64,000 bases of DNA from Monarcha castaneiventris obscurior (taxonomy: Eukaryota; Chordata; Aves; Passeriformes; Monarchidae), in assembly GCA_026261815.1 (NCBI GenBank), contig JAMPIT010000300.1:124001-188000 (forward strand), read 5' to 3'. The translations under genes were made by a program, and so were the position numbers. The notes beneath the pieces were generated by a model that searched no databases, had not been told where the DNA came from, and saw only the letters and a program-made list of their open reading frames with translations. Below, one piece after another: positions 37,881 through 52,500 of this stretch (positions within the stretch are counted from its first letter, which is position 1; every line of letters starts with the position of its first letter).

Positions 37881-40800
37881 AGATAGTTTGGGTCTTGGAA
37901 ACCTTGAGGTCTGTTATTGTCACAAGCCATGTGAGATGGGACAGGTGGAGGCAGTGACTGATGGCAGCAGGAGCTCCATTGCATCAGCTGTCTGGACACA
38001 GGAATGATCTGTGCTACTTCTCCATGCTAATCTGTTTTCTATGGCTTGATAACAAAGTGTGGCTATAATACGTAGGCAAAAAACAACTCATGCTATACAG
38101 CCCATTGCTGGCTACTAAAAAAATTCACTGTCATCCAACTCCTTCAGCTTTGGACCTCTAGTAGACTGTGGAGCATGGCTCCTATATCTTATTTTCAGTA
38201 GTTAAATTGCATCAGCAAACTGCTGAGTCATGTCTATTACCATAATTCGCACCTGAGGATGGCAAGAGATGGTCTGAAAGCAGGAAGAGGATACGAAGCT
38301 ACTCATGGGATAGGCTTTGCGCTCAGAGTGTTACTGAAGGCTTTGTGCAGGCTGGCTGAAACAGCTCAAGAAGCAGCAGCTCTCAATGTTTCCCTTGTAG
38401 CCTTAGAATGGGTTAGGTGGGGACCTTTAGAGTCTGATGCTTCCCATCTCATCCGTGTGCAAACATATGTAGAAAACCAGTTCTTAGATGCTGTGTAACT
38501 GGCAACACAAAAGTGTGAACACTAGCTACTCGTCCTCAATTCAACCACCTCCATGTACCTTCCAGATACATCTCTTTTAATCTCATTTTCTTCTTGTCCA
38601 GAGTCTCAAAGGCAACTCGAGTCTGTGAGGACTTGCTGGGGTAGTGGAGCAGAGCTCCCTCCTCTCCTGTACTGCTAGTTTATTCCCTTCCTGTGCACCA
38701 TGCTCAGGATGAGCACAGTTGTTTGTCAGCAATGAAGCTTCAGAGATGTATACCTAAGAGTTGTGCCTTGCTTAGCTTGATGTGCAGTGTGCACAGCACC
38801 ATCCTCTTGCCCAGCTGGAAAACCAGCAAAGTACAGGCAACTGAGGAAACCTCAGTGACAGTTCAAACTGAGATCAGTACTTCAGTGCTTGAAGCTCACA
38901 CATTTCTCACAAAGCAATAAATAACCAAAGTAAACATCTCTGGATGTTGTGGAGGATGACAGTGTTATGCCACTGTCCGTGCAGACATGGGTCATGGGCT
39001 GCCAGAACAGCATTTTGAGTCGTGGGTTGTTTCTCTTGGTGTGGCAAATGCTCAGTGTCACCCTTCACGTGAGGCATTGAAGTTTTCCTGTAGGATTAGT
39101 AAGCTTTGAAATTTTTCTTTAGGATTAGTGAGCTTGTTTCTGCATAGGGCATCTCTGGAGGCTTTTAATAAAGCTCTCAAACACGTTCTGCTCATCCAGC
39201 TCTAAAACTGCTGTACTTTGAGTAATAAAAGGGCCCTGGTGAAGAAATTCCTGATGCAGATTCTGATGGGGGGCTGTCCTGCTGCCAAAACTTGTGGGCT
39301 GGTCTCCAGGTGTTTTAGCACTGTTTTAATTGCTTTTTGATTTCAACATCCTGCTGTTTTCTAAACCTTTTTTTTTCACATATCTGCTTTTCCTGCTATG
39401 TGATTCTCCTCATTTTCTTCTCTTTTGTATTCCTGATCCTCTCCTCTTTCTCTGAGTGTTTTGCTCTTTCCTTTTTATCTCTTTCCACTCCTCTTTTCCT
39501 CCTGTGGGGAGGTAACTTGAGACTCCTTCCCATTGTAGCTGCTCAAGAGAGCAGGGATTTCTTTCACAGGTGGGTGGTTTGAAGGGAAATTGGGTGGATT
39601 ACACCTGAGAGAGAATGAGCCTTGGGCTCCCACTCCTCAGCTACCATTCCCCTCCTGGCTTTGGCATTCCAACCTTCCTTAAAGCCCAGCAATCATCAAA
39701 AATTATGCAAAGTACTTCCGATCCTGGTAAGGGTAACCCTCTGAGGTTACCTCCATGCACCAATATTGAGGCTTATTCCTCCTGAAAACCCCCACTGTGA
39801 TGACCTGCTGAAAAGCATTTTCTGCACTTCTTAAGTTTTAAGGACTGGTACGTTCAGAAGGGAGAGAGCTAGGTGCCAGTGGAAAGCCTTTGGAGCACAT
39901 AAACCTCACAAAGGGGCTATGTGTTTTGTGTTCACTACAGAAGTTTTGTACTCTGTCTTTTTTGGGGCTAGATTTTCTCCTTAATGATTTTCCCACCCCA
40001 CTAAGTTTTTATTAATTGGTTGTCTTGGAGGAGCCAAGAATTATGCCCATTGCTTTTGATTAAGAATCACACTTTCCCAGTTATTTCCATACACTTCTTC
40101 TAAAGGTTATAGAGATTTTGTAGCAGCTATTAATTCTTCTTAGACCATCCTCCATGTTTTACAGAGTGATTTCTAAGAGATGAATGTGCTTCAGTTAGTG
40201 TTTATGCACCCTTTTACTGATTTCTGTGCTGAAATATAGACTAATGTAACAGGTAATGATAGCAGTTCCAGCAGTGCTACTTCTGACTAGGCAAGGCCTA
40301 GCTCTACACATGCTAATTGCCCACACTGTTTTTAAGACTAGAAAATAAGTTACATTAATCACTAAAAAGTGTTTGCAAATAGTTTCAAAGTTATAAACTA
40401 TTGATCAATAAAGGTGAGAGAAAATGGGGCCTTTGTGGAATAAGCAATGCATTCATTACTGTGAGCAAATTCAATACAAGGAATGAATCAATGTCTTAAC
40501 TTGCCAGCAATGTAATATAATATTTAATGAAATATTGTCCCACATAATCTAGTGCAGGCCAGATTGGTATTTCTTTCATGTGGTATCTGAAAAATGACTC
40601 TCCTTCCCCCAGTGAATTGCTGCTTGATATTTTCTGCAGAAGATAATATGAAATAATAATGAGAGGGTCAAACACTGCCCTTCCCCCAGGCATGCGTCCA
40701 GCTTGCTTTGGTCTGCAGCCTACCTGCCAGCACTTCTCCACATGCCAAAACCCTGGACTGGTGAGAGAGAGCCCTACAGAATGTGATACAGAATGGCAGC

Positions 40801-42399
40801 CCTGAGCCACCAAGACCAACAGCAAGATAAGTGCATTGTGTTTCACAGAAAGGATTGAATAAAATAATTAAAAAGTTAAAATATATGGCAGTTATTTAGA
40901 AAGGAAAAAGACTGTACTCAACAGGGGATACCTACTAGAATGCACATAAACCTCTTACTGTGCAGTATCAATCTCTCAAATTCTTCTGAATAAAGATCTC
41001 AGTATATCTCAGGTATCTTCTCCCAGACTGGTTTTTCCATGCCCATTCCCCCCTGCAGCACCCACACTCTGCTCACAGGGAGAGCCAAGCCATCCTCACA
41101 GGCCACAGGTGGGAGCCTCTCTGGTCTGGCCTGTCTGGGAGAAGGGAACCTGACAGGCACCCAATCCATCATCTCAGTCCTTCATCTCACCAAGCCTGCC
41201 ATCCTGGAGTGTGTGCATCCATTTCTCCATGATTTCCAGAAATCTCTCTCAAAATTTCTCAAAAAATCAATTTTCATTATTTTTAGGGGACTGTTTCTTC
41301 CTCCCTTCCCTCTTTAAAACCCGTTGTATGTTCTTTTTCAGAAACCCTGCAAAAAGAATTTCTTTGGTCTACACTGTCCCCATTCCAACTGCAAAAATGC
41401 CTTAAATTAGTTCATCAGTGAAAGGAAACTTTCACTCTGGAAACTCATCCTGTAGATTTTATGATTCTCTTTTTTCAGTGCCTCCTTTCTAAACTATGTA
41501 TTGTGGTAAAAAACCAAAACCAGAACATTTCTGGGTTATTTTCTGAGTCTACTATTGCGCTATAAAGCATCTCAATCAGCTTCCGCTTCATAGTATTTTT
41601 TCCTCTATTAAGAAAGTCATTGGAAGTCTGATGGAGAAAATAACCTATGCAAGGGTTTCAGAAAACATTTTTCTCAGGAGCAGTCTAAGGTCTATGTACT
41701 ACTCAATGCCATCAAGTTAAAAAAAAACCCAAACCCACAAAAATTGCTGTCATGCCTGATGTGAAAAATTTGCAAAACTAGACACCTTGTATGAAGGTTC
41801 AACATTCCTTAGGTTTTTCCTTTGGATTCCTTTTCTTCAAGGGAATGTAACATGCATTAGCCACACTGATTTCCTTTCACTGTCCCATCCCTCTGGATAC
41901 GTTCAAGCTTACAGTGATTATTGATTAAAACACTTCAAAATCTAATCAATGTCATGGAGATATGTAGTTAAAGTTTTGCAGTGTGGGGTAGTGGAATGGA
42001 GCAATAGAAAAGAAAAAATTCATCCCACAAACTCTTGTTGCTGGTGGTAAACAGATTAATAGAGTCATTAGGCTGAAAAGCTGGGCAAAGAAAAATATTA
42101 TTTCATTTGTGTAATAAATGCATGAATCAGACAGCATTAGACTCCACCAGCAAAGACCTGAGTGTCTTCTCTTTATTAACTGATTTGAAGCCTGAATGTT
42201 AAAAAAATCTCTAACCAAATACTGAAAAAACAGTGCAGAACCCTGAAGCATTTTGCACAACCTGGGCTCTCATGGGTTGCGGATTGTCCGGTTAGGCTCT
42301 GGTTTTCTTTGATTTTTCCTGCTTTATTGTTGTTAGGCATGATGGGATCTCCATGAGGATGGTGCAGTTAAGGCTTCCTCTCTTGTGGTCCTGTTTCCA
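37881..42399. other. Intronic, nothing recognised except a small duplication
   Basis: Ordinary sequence with a pyrimidine-rich stretch at 39,395-39,500 and the short tandem duplication at 39,083-39,140. No gene or repeat family is supported. Confidence 0.5.
39083..39140. repeat. Two-copy 29-bp tandem duplication
   Basis: TAGGATTAGTAAGCTT at 39091 recurs as TAGGATTAGTGAGCTT at 39120, preceded each time by a T-rich TTTTC segment. It is a simple local duplication. Confidence 0.8.
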
Positions 42400-42700
42400 A
42401 AAAGAACAAGGTGAGGTATGTGTGCACGAGCTGAGGGCTGCCAGAGTTGCCGTGCGAGGGCCCAAAGCAGCTGCAGGGTCACGCCGGCGGGTCAGAGCCC
42501 TTGATTCTGCTGTTCCGGTGGCTTCGCTTTCTGAGCTGGACCAGGACATGGGGGCAATGAGGCAGCACATCCCATAAGGAGGTCCTGCTGCATGGTGTCG
42601 GCTGAGAATTAGGCCAGGTCAAACCTTGCCTGTCCTGGTGTGGCCAAGGCGGCAGCGAGCGCATCCTTGTGCTGCAGCTGGCAGGAACAGGGCACAGCTG
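42400..42700. other. GC- and CpG-richer intronic patch
   Basis: About 300 bp with a raised CpG count (CGTGCGAGGG, CACGCCGGCGGG, GGCGGCAGCGAGCGC) in an AT-rich setting. A donor-like AAG|GTGAGG at about 42408-42416 lies at its left edge. An AATAAA lies about 70 bp beyond its right edge (42,763-42,768). No coding sequence could be identified; it may be a small CpG island or an old GC-rich repeat. Confidence 0.4.
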
Positions 42701-45700
42701 CTCAGCCATGAGAGACAGCGGTACCAGGGCCAGGAGCTAAAAGGGGATGGGCATGCCTGCAGTAATAAAGGACTTCTTGAGGCTTGAGATGGTAGTTTTA
42801 TTCTCGTATTATATTGACTTTTAAGTCTTCACAGCCTGTCCTGTAACTTTTAACGCAGTTACCTGTAGTCAGCTGAAAAGCTAGCAGTTGCATGAGCTTC
42901 AGCTTTGACATTTGTGCAGGAAACTTCTGTATTTCAAAATCTGAATTAATCCAAATTGGTAAACAAAGACTTAAATAAAATAGTAATAAGCCAGTAAGGT
43001 TGTAATTAAAAATGTCTTGAGGCACAACAGATAGTTATTGGACATTCCTTCTTTTTTTTTTTTTTTCCTAATTTCCCTTAGTCTCTGGTGGTGGATGTAC
43101 TTTGTGAGCTTCAGGATGTGATGTCCAGTCAAGTTTGAGAGCTCAGTGGTCACCTTGTTGTATGCCCCATAACAGTTCAGGATTTCCTTTGTGTAAGGCT
43201 TTAAGATCTTCCTGGACCAGTGATTAGACCTGTGCTGATTCAGACAGGGCCCAGGTCTGTCAGGAAGACACAAGGCTGGGGTTAGTGTTGGAAGCTGAGC
43301 CGTGTCGTGGGGTTAACAGTTGCCTGGGCACTGTTGGGGTCATCTCTCCCTCCCAAGGACTCCTCTTTCAGCAAATCAGTGTTTTGCTACTCTGCAGCAT
43401 AATTACGATTTCTTAAATCTACATTTCAATGGTTCTCAGCTCTGACTAATGGGTTAAAATACTTTGTACAATTTATTTGGCTGAGACACAGCAACAAGCC
43501 AGTGACTATAGCTAATAACAGCAAAAGGTATTTAAGGGGAGAGCGAGCGTCAAGTGCAAGGGCCTTTAGATGTCAGGGAATTGTAGCTGGGATTCTGCTG
43601 GGAGTTTTCTTGCCTTTTTCTTTCTGTGATAAAGATAGGTTAGTGCACAGTGGTGTGGTTCCCCACGAGAGAAGCTATGTATCTCTTGGATTATATTCAA
43701 AAGCACTGAATAATGGCTGAAGTGGACTACCTATCCCTTGCCAACTATGTTAGTACTGACAAGCATCACGTACCATCTGTCAGCACTGTTGCCCAAGTTG
43801 GCAGGAGATTCTTCTGGTTACAACTGGTCCAGGAGAATGTCCTCCCTCTGACCCCCAGCACAGGGCATGGTGTCCAGGATGTTTGATGTATAATATGCTA
43901 CTCTACAGAGATACCTTTAGATAGATTCTCTTCATTGTCTTTAAGTTCTTCATGTTTGTTCTCCTTGAAAGAATAGCAACATTATTTAGCTGCTGTTCTC
44001 TGTTTATAAGGTACTGCTGTGTTATTAGGTCAGGGAATTCAATAAGGAATAGAAAAATTGAATTAGAACAAATGAAAAGTGTACTTTGGAGGAAGGAAGT
44101 TCTAACTGCAAGGAGACATACAGAACATACAGAACAGTTTAACACTTAGGTGTGAGATAAGGCATAAGTGTCTGATTTGAAACACTGTCAGCACGTCTGC
44201 AGAGCACACAGAGGTTACTGTGGTGTCTGCAGGCATAGTCTTGTTAGCACGACTCCCGGAAGAGCAGACAGAAGGGAAGGGGGGAGCCCCTGGTGGGTTT
44301 TGCAGCAGGTTTTGCAGCCCTGACACCATTACTGTTACCCTCCTCTGTGCTGCCTGACAAAAGCCAGGGCAGGAGTAGCTCCCCTGACAGCGAACACTTC
44401 TGTCTGCTATGCTGGCTGCTGTCCCTGCAGTGCCCTCCATCTGCCTCCCACTTTTCTCCTCCTGAACAAGCAATTTTACTGCATGTGTGCCAAGGGAGAC
44501 CCTGCCAGCCAAGCTGGTGTGAGACTTGGATTTTGTCTCATGAGTTTGTGGCCAGTGAGACATCGTCTAAAGCACTTTCTGTGCCACTGTGTCATCTCTG
44601 ACCTGGCTGGGCCTTCTGTATTCTTTGTTGTTCCCCAGTCATGTGACCTTTGTGACACCAAATGGAGAATGTGTCCTCAGGGAAGCAGCAATTCCTGCAT
44701 TGTGTGAGTTTAACAACTCCCTGCTCCTTTTCTCTTCTTATTGTTCCTGTTACTACAAACCAAAAAGGGAAATTTATACATCAGATGAAGAGCATTGGCT
44801 GGTCTGTCTCTGTACTTTGGGTCTGTACTGTGGAACCACAGAAGCTCCATATCCCTCATTTAATTATGTGCAGCTGTTCCTGGAAGGACTAGAACTCCAC
44901 GTCCAGCTCAAGCTCTGTTGAATATTTATCACTAACCTCTAATGGCTGTACACCTGGCACAGCCACTTGGGTGTTATTTTTATGTTGGTTGCTGCACTGC
45001 AGTTGGGGTTTCAATATTAGGACCAGAGGCTGAGGAAAAAGGAGCAATCACTCTGAAAGAGCAATTGCTCCTGCTGGCACACATTCCCTGAATGACATGC
45101 TGAAGTGATGAATTTAAGCTTATGACATGTTCTTCACAGTGATATTAATAGCAGTGATTACTGCAGATGACAGCAAATTAGATAAGACACTTCTTACTGC
45201 CTGGCACTGAGTTAGTTCTGGCATTAATATTTCACTTGATTGAAGAATAGTGCTTAAAACCTGTACAGTGTCCCATATTTTCAACCCCTTCCAAGAAACT
45301 GAAAATCAGGCTTGGGCTGAAAGTAGGACATTGACATTCAGGTCTGTGTGATGATCGCCCTGGGAAGAACTGATAGAGTTGCACTGGTTAGGAGTTGCAA
45401 CCTCAGCTAATTGTGTGGAAGTCAGAGGCAGGGAGAAATCGCAACTTTGCTTTCAGCTTAGAGACCGAAGCCTGATTTGTAAACGTGTATTCCAGTGGTG
45501 TTCAACTACAGGAGATCAGCAAGAAGATTATTCCATAAAATTTTTTTCCATATAATTTCATATATGGTACTTGATAATGGTGGAGCCTGAGTTTTTCTTG
45601 AGTTTGTTTTTCCTTGCTTGGTTTGCAGGGAGAAGCAAGGGACAGCTTTTTCTTTTCCAGAGTTGATTCAGTGCAAACTTTTTTTGATCAAAAGCCCAAG

Positions 45701-46534
45701 CTGCAAGAAAGTCTCATCCTCAAAAGCTATGTTGATGAAAGGCATATAATGAGAACTTCAGAGTGCTTAATGAGAAGCCGCACAGGCAAAAGAGAAAACT
45801 TAGTGAATGCTCTTCTGCACTGGGTCAGCTGTCATGTGATATTTGTGCCTTGCCATGATGCAATGCCATGACCGGGCTGATTGTGATCCCTTGGGTGTCT
45901 GGAAGAACTGCTCTGTATGGGTGGGAAGATGTCCCCTTGCAGCCACTGTCTTGAGTTAAACTGTCTCTCCTAAAACTATTGGAAACCAGAGTGCTTCATG
46001 GAACCAGTGTGAAGGTGTCCAAAGTAGTTTTAAGAAGGCAGGGGTAGCAGGACACTGCACTTGAGCAAGGGAACATTAACTTTCTCTATAGTTAGTAGCT
46101 GGGGCAGCAGTTTCCATGTTTGTGTGACTTTTTGGCTTCAGAATTCAGAGCTCATTTTAATATACTTGCATTTGTCCTATGGTCTGTGTGTTGTGTCCTG
46201 ATGTAGGTTTCCCTTTAATCTCCACATGTGAAGGTGGGCTGAGTTGGGTCATCAATTCCAGGACCCAAGAGTGAGATCAGTGCTGCATCCCTAGAAAGTT
46301 TCAGCTGTTTTTTCTTGACTGCTGCTGTTTAGATTCAAGCTGGTGAATCCCCTCATCCCAGTTGTAGAGTACCCATTAATTTGATGAAAATTTGCTTTCA
46401 AGACTTGTTCTCAAACATGACCAGGGATGATTAACTGGTATTGGCACAGCTCTCTTATACCACTTATTTGAAGATCATGAGTCCTTGTCTCGGGAAGAGA
46501 TGAGTGCGGTGACACAGTGTCCTTTGGAGCAGCT
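42701..46534. other. Intronic, nothing recognised
   Basis: Contains a run of 15 T (43,052-43,066) and several chance ORFs, including a 153-residue minus-strand frame at 44102-44563 with no family resemblance. No element is supported. Confidence 0.5.
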
Positions 46535-46554
46535 TTAGTTAGGGTTAGGGTTAG
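46535..46554 (+). repeat. Short interstitial telomere-like motif
   Basis: TTAGTTAGGGTTAGGGTTAG: two perfect TTAGGG units plus partial ones. It is too short to claim a telomeric origin and may be chance. Confidence 0.6.
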
Positions 46555-49500
46555 CAGCTTTTAGTTGCAATTAGACGTTGACTGAATTGAAAAATTTTGT
46601 ACTTTTTATGCCTCCTTTGTTTTTTGGGGTTTTTTTTATTTGTTTGTTTTGCCGATGCTTCCTTTTGACAAAGGATTTGAATACTTGATTATTATTTGAA
46701 TGTGGAGAAGTTAGCATTGTTTTACCCAGGAAAGGCAGCATACGTTCCTGTAACAAAACTCAGGCCACCATTTTGTACATAATGTATACATTATTTCTGT
46801 GGGCCCGATCCCCACACATGCACTGTCCATTCTCCTTGCTTGAGACACATAAATTGAAGAGAAGGGCCCAGGTGAAACCATGTATTGGCTTTCCTTGTGT
46901 TTTCTGCCCTAAAATCTACTTTTGTTAAAGCTTTGCAAAAGCACCGAAAGTACAGATGTTAGTAACAAACCCACCTTTGAATTATTGTTGGGGTTTGGAG
47001 GGATTTTATTATTTCCATTACACCTTCCATAGGTTGGTCCCGTATTGACTTAAGCAGATCCATTTACTCATCAGTTTTATTTAACTACAATAAAAATGTA
47101 TACAAAATACCTAAAAGAACTTTATTTTGCCTGTGTGAAATACCGTGGTTTTTTTCCTTAGGAAAAAGAAAATGAGAATAGCAACTAAAATCTTCCAATA
47201 AGTGTTTCAGGGCTTTTGGGCCTGTTTGATATCCCCTGTAGGTCACTGCAGTTCAGTGGGTGCTGACTACATTTGACTTCTTGCCTTGCACCTTTCTTTG
47301 GCACATGCGTTCCTTGGCTACCCCCAGGAACAACAGCACAGCCCCAGGACAGGCTTGCCTCTGCCATTCAGGATGAAGGTGCTGGGAGAAAAGGACAGAT
47401 AAAATGTGTTTCTTCCTAGAAACAAATACTGAGGGGAAAGATTATACCTCTTCTTTCCTTTCCGTTTTGAGATGGTGACAATGAGTGTTGAACAAAGCGG
47501 GAAAGTAGCTCCCAAGTCCTGCAGATATTACAATCCGTGAGGAAATAGGTGAACCAGAGAAACCTGTAACCAGTAGTGAATACTTGGTGATGAGAGCTGC
47601 TTATTGCAGGGCCTGATTTTCAGAGCCAGGTGTGTGCAGAGAGGAGAGAGCAATGTTCAGTGGGATGCAGAGGGAAGTATAACCCTTTGGGCAGCCCACT
47701 GCTATGATTGCTTATGTATGACTGCAAGATTTGGGTCAGTCATGTGAACAAACATCTTATGGAAGAAACAGGTTGGAAGCAAGCTCCTTGGAGAGGCAAG
47801 ACAAATACACTCTCTTTGAAAAGCTTAATCCGGAAAACGGAGCTGGACAGTTATAGTGTTTCTTAAAGGTATCTGTAATTAAGGAGCAAGAAACAACAGC
47901 TAACTGCTTGCTTCTGTTGTTTTTAGGTGGAATGATAGTGCTACCTCCTTGCACCAAATGAAATAGTCTAGTGTGCCTGCCTTGCTCCCTGCACCAGGTT
48001 TGCATGTTAAGAAAAGCTGCCCGCTGCTCTGATTATGGCTGTCCGCAACACCAACGCTCTCCAGCACCAAGGGGACAATAATGGCAGCCCCTGGTGATGC
48101 AAGGGTTGGGCTGGTGGGCAGAGTCCCTGCCCCCAAATAACATCCATGAGTTGGTATGAACTATAATCAGTAGCTGTGGCTTTTGCAAACCAACCTCAAA
48201 GTCTTTCACTGCTGAGCCTGTGTGGCTAGCAGTCCAGAGAGACTCTCAAAGGGTTTTGCTTGAGCATTTTTAAGCATGGTAGGAATTTAAGTCATGTGTC
48301 ATTTATGTGCACAATCCCCCTCCACAAAGCTGTCTGGTGTTCAGCCTCTAGCATCTGTGAACAGGCTGTATCTGAGAACCCGAGATGGTCTTTACTGATT
48401 ACACTCACTAGTGCCTTTTAGATGGCAAACCAGCTTGTCTTGCTCTCACTTAGGAGAAATTGTGAGAAAGTTATCTAACCTGAATTAGAAGAAGTGCATG
48501 TAATTGTCATTATGATATATTTTCCCTTGACATATTCTTTTTTTTTTTTGGTGAGTACTTCAGTTTTTCCTGGCTTAGGTACAGTGACTACATTTGCTAC
48601 CTCATGTGGTTACAGAAAAACATGTGAATGTGATCTCAGATAGCCTGTGGCCCCATATTTTAATGCTTTTTCAGAATTATTTCAATCCATAAATTTATAC
48701 TGGCAATTGTAAGTTCAAGTCTCACTGATTTCAGTGACAGATGTATAAGTGCACTTAATCAGTGCACTTAAGTGAACTGAATCAGAAATATGGGGCTTGT
48801 GCTGTTGTCTGAGGGAACATGTCTTCATTTCCTTGATGGCTTGATTTGTGTCTGCAACTCATTCTAACAGAGGAGACAAAAAGATCCTGCTTATTACATG
48901 AGTGCATGCATCATTATAACTAAACCTCCTGGCTTAAACCCTGGAAATTTGCTGTTCTGGCAAAAGGAGCACCTGTCTTTGCCATCCTTGGTAAGACACT
49001 CCCCATGGAGCAGCGGAGAGTAAGGACATTTCTCAGCCTCATTTGTTTCCCTGTCTCTAGGTACATGAAAAGCTTTATTATGAAATGTCAGGAAAATACG
49101 GCTTGTGAAATGAGCTTGTATGTGGAAAATTCCATCTCTGGGCTGGAGAACAAGTGTTAATCTCACTGCCATCTATCTCGGAGCCTGAGACTAATAGTAA
49201 CACATTCACAGCCATGCACGTGCCTTCTCTCAGGGAGCACAGATCAGTATGCCCAGGCTGGACACCCTCCTCATTCAAAAGTGATTTTTGTTACACTGGG
49301 TGAATTGCCTTCTCAACATAGGGAGTTTCTTTAACATTGCTATTTGTTCAAACACTTACTGTAGTAATAACCAGTTCAGCTTTCATCGATTAGAAATAAT
49401 TTGATGACTTTGCACTAGGCTGTGTTCTTAATCAGAAAACAAGATTTTCATGTAACAATTCTCAGAGATGATCTATCATAGTTGTGGTCATTATTTCTTG

Positions 49501-52500
49501 TCATCAATGTTTGTCTTGTTTTAGCCTTGAAGTCCTTTACCTCTGATTTATTTCTGGAAATTTTGGATTCAGTAATTTTTCCAGGAATGCCTGTGGAGAG
49601 GCTTTCCCTAGGACTGTGCTCACATCTTGCTTTGGGTGGTTAAGCAGGTCAGGGTCCTTACATCCCTGCTCAGCTGGACACTGAGGGTTGCACTCATATT
49701 CACTGTACCCTTGAACTTGTGAGCACCCCTACAAATGGCAAAAAACATTTTGTGGCAACTTCCTTAGTAGAAGTCCTGTAATTAAAATATTTATGAAGCT
49801 ATTCTGAGTGTCCCAGATAGAGAGATGCACTCCAAGCCTGGCATATATCTGTTTACTAGATAAGAAGAACTCCATTATGGAGAAAGGGTCCACAAGGAAG
49901 TTTTGGTGACACTGAGGTTGCAGTGAAAAGGTTGGCTCTTGTGAGGCTAAGATGGAGGTGAGAGATGGACCAAAGGAAAGAAGAGATGGGGATGCTATAA
50001 TGTTAGAGGTTTGTGAATGTTTATTTGCTTTACATGAGCTAGTCACAACCCTTCCTGTGTTGTGTGAGGGGTGAAAGATGCATTTATAGATTAGGAGAAC
50101 ATTACTACTTAAAACTGCCAATGCAGACCATGAGGGGAAAGGAGAACTCCAGAACTGAGTACACAAAACTTGTGTGCTTGGTCAGTGCCAGCAGCTGAGA
50201 AGGGAAACCCAAGGCTGGAGTTAAATATCAAGCTGAATTAGGAGTTTGAGTTGTATTTGCGCTCATTTGTTCCTTCTTTTAATAGAATCACTAAAACAAC
50301 CTTGACCTGAAATATTAAGCCCTAAGTATTTCCTGCCACTGTAAATTTGCTGCCACCTTTGAATTGATTAGGCACACTTTGGAAATCAAGGCACATTCTT
50401 AATAGAGGAGAGGTGCATATTTTCAATGTTTATCATACTGTATTAGGTGTTTAATTAAAAAGAGGTTCCCAGAGGATTAGCCAGCTTCATGTTGATGGCA
50501 AAAGAATATCCATCAGCAATTTTTGGCAGGTAATTATAATGTGGAACTGGATGGCTTGAGGTTAATATTTTATGATGGCTCTAGTGGGAATGAAGAGAAA
50601 TATAATCACTCTTTTTGCTGAGGGGAAAAGACAAATTAAACAAGTACATACACCTGTTTGCTTCTGCAGGTTTTCTAGCTTGGTAAATTAGGACAGAATT
50701 AGTGTGGATGTGACCCAGATTACTAGGCTGAGCTCTGTGTCAGGGAGTGCAGAGTCAGCTGGTGGCTCTTGCTGCTTGCGTTCCTACAGGCAGCTGCTCT
50801 CCTGTGCCCCTCAGGGGGCCGGGGGATTTGATTTCCATTGTCTGCTCTTCTGTTAGATTAGGCCAGACCAGCAGGATGAGATGTAGCCCTGCGTGTGAGA
50901 GGTAGAGCATGGCTGGAAAAGCAAAGTATCTTCCTCTCCTTAGGTAATGTGCTGCCTGTCCAGGTGTGATTTTCAAGAAAAGATTTTACCCAGTGTAGCC
51001 ACCATCCGTTGATTGCTTTGATATCCTTTTGTCTGAGCAATTTTGTCAATGTTTGTTGATTTTAATACCACTCATGGCAGCTGGTGTGAGAAGAGAGATG
51101 ACGATTTGAGAGTGGGGTGGGCATGAAGCAGGCTTGTTTCAGAGACAGCCCCAGCCCAGACCTGTCTGGGCTCCTGTATGAGAGCTTCCATGGCGGATCT
51201 TTTGGACAGGCTGGGACACAGCACATGCCACATCTATTTGCTGCTACTCATGTTGCTGCAAAAGCTGCAAATGAATAGATCTTACTGAATCAGATCATCA
51301 ATCCTCTAAGTCCAGCAGCAATCCTTTGCTGTGGCTAATGCCTGAGGTCTCACAGTAAAGCAGAAGGACCTGCTCCAGCTGGGAATCTTGTATATGTTAT
51401 CTGTCTGTAAAACTAAGAACTGAGTCTGATGACTCTCTGGGAGCAGACCAGACTTGTGAGAGGCATACATGAATGTGACTCTATCTAATCACTCAGTGAC
51501 TCCCTGGAAATGAGAGACCTTAAGGTGGGACAACTCAACCCTGTACTGACAGAAATATTATTATTATTAGGGCTGAATTAACTGTATATATATATTTTTT
51601 TTTAATTGTTAATATTTGGTACTGACTGAAGCATTAGCTGTCCCTGCTCTCAGCAGGCCCTCTGCACTGGGGTGTGTTTATACAAGAGCATGTCTTTCCT
51701 GGCCATGCAGCCATGGGAGCTACCAAATCCAGGGCAAAGTGGCTGAAGTCACTCATGAGCACTGGCTGGGGAGTTTAGAGATGCCCTGAAACATTGGGCT
51801 CAGCATTTTATAGGCATTAGGCTGAATGAGCTGATACAAGGAGAAGGAGAAAACAGATGGGAGAGAGCATTTACGAAGCAGCTGCCCGTTAACCAATAAT
51901 TTGGTACATTTCCTTCAGTTCTTTTCATTAAGCCACAATATGTGGTTGTCTCATTTTCTGTGAGATGCATTGAATTTCAAAAGACTCATCTATAATTACA
52001 CAATTGCTGAAAGAGCAGAGGCATGCACTGTGTTAGGAATAGTTCTCTCTCTTTGTGTTGTGGAGTACAACGGCCTGATGCAGCATCCTTCTTCTACAGC
52101 CATCTCTTCTCTCTGGATTCTGCTCTGCAATTAATGGGGTAGTGTGAGGAACTGATTTACAGTGGGAGTTGTTTAAATCTGAGGACTCCTTACGGAGGGT
52201 GTGATTTCAGGTTCGGACACGTTGATGGCAGCTTAGTATGGTAATTCAGAATTTATCAACGAGACTTGCTTGATTGTCTGTAATCTCTATTCCAGGAGAG
52301 AATTTGAGCTTTCATTCTGATACTAGTCAGATATGTCACATCTTCCTTGCACTAATCTGAGACCCTTTACACCTGCAGTTAAAAATATAGGGCTGAATTT
52401 TTCTAAGAATTCAGAGTAACACTTACTTTCCTGACTATGCTGCACAGTTTGTTAATGATGAAGTGTTTATGATATTATGTTAATGGTTCAAACCTTCCAT

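Noticed and set aside
43052..43066. Run of 15 T as the poly(A) tail of a minus-strand retrocopy
   Set aside because: No recognisable coding or retroelement sequence precedes it on the minus strand, and no target duplication was seen.
44102..44563. 153-residue minus-strand ORF
   Set aside because: No recognisable domain, no start or splice context, and a length still plausible by chance in GC-moderate intron.
46535..46554. TTAGGG motifs as evidence of a chromosome fusion or telomere insertion
   Set aside because: Only two perfect units are present; such short runs occur by chance.
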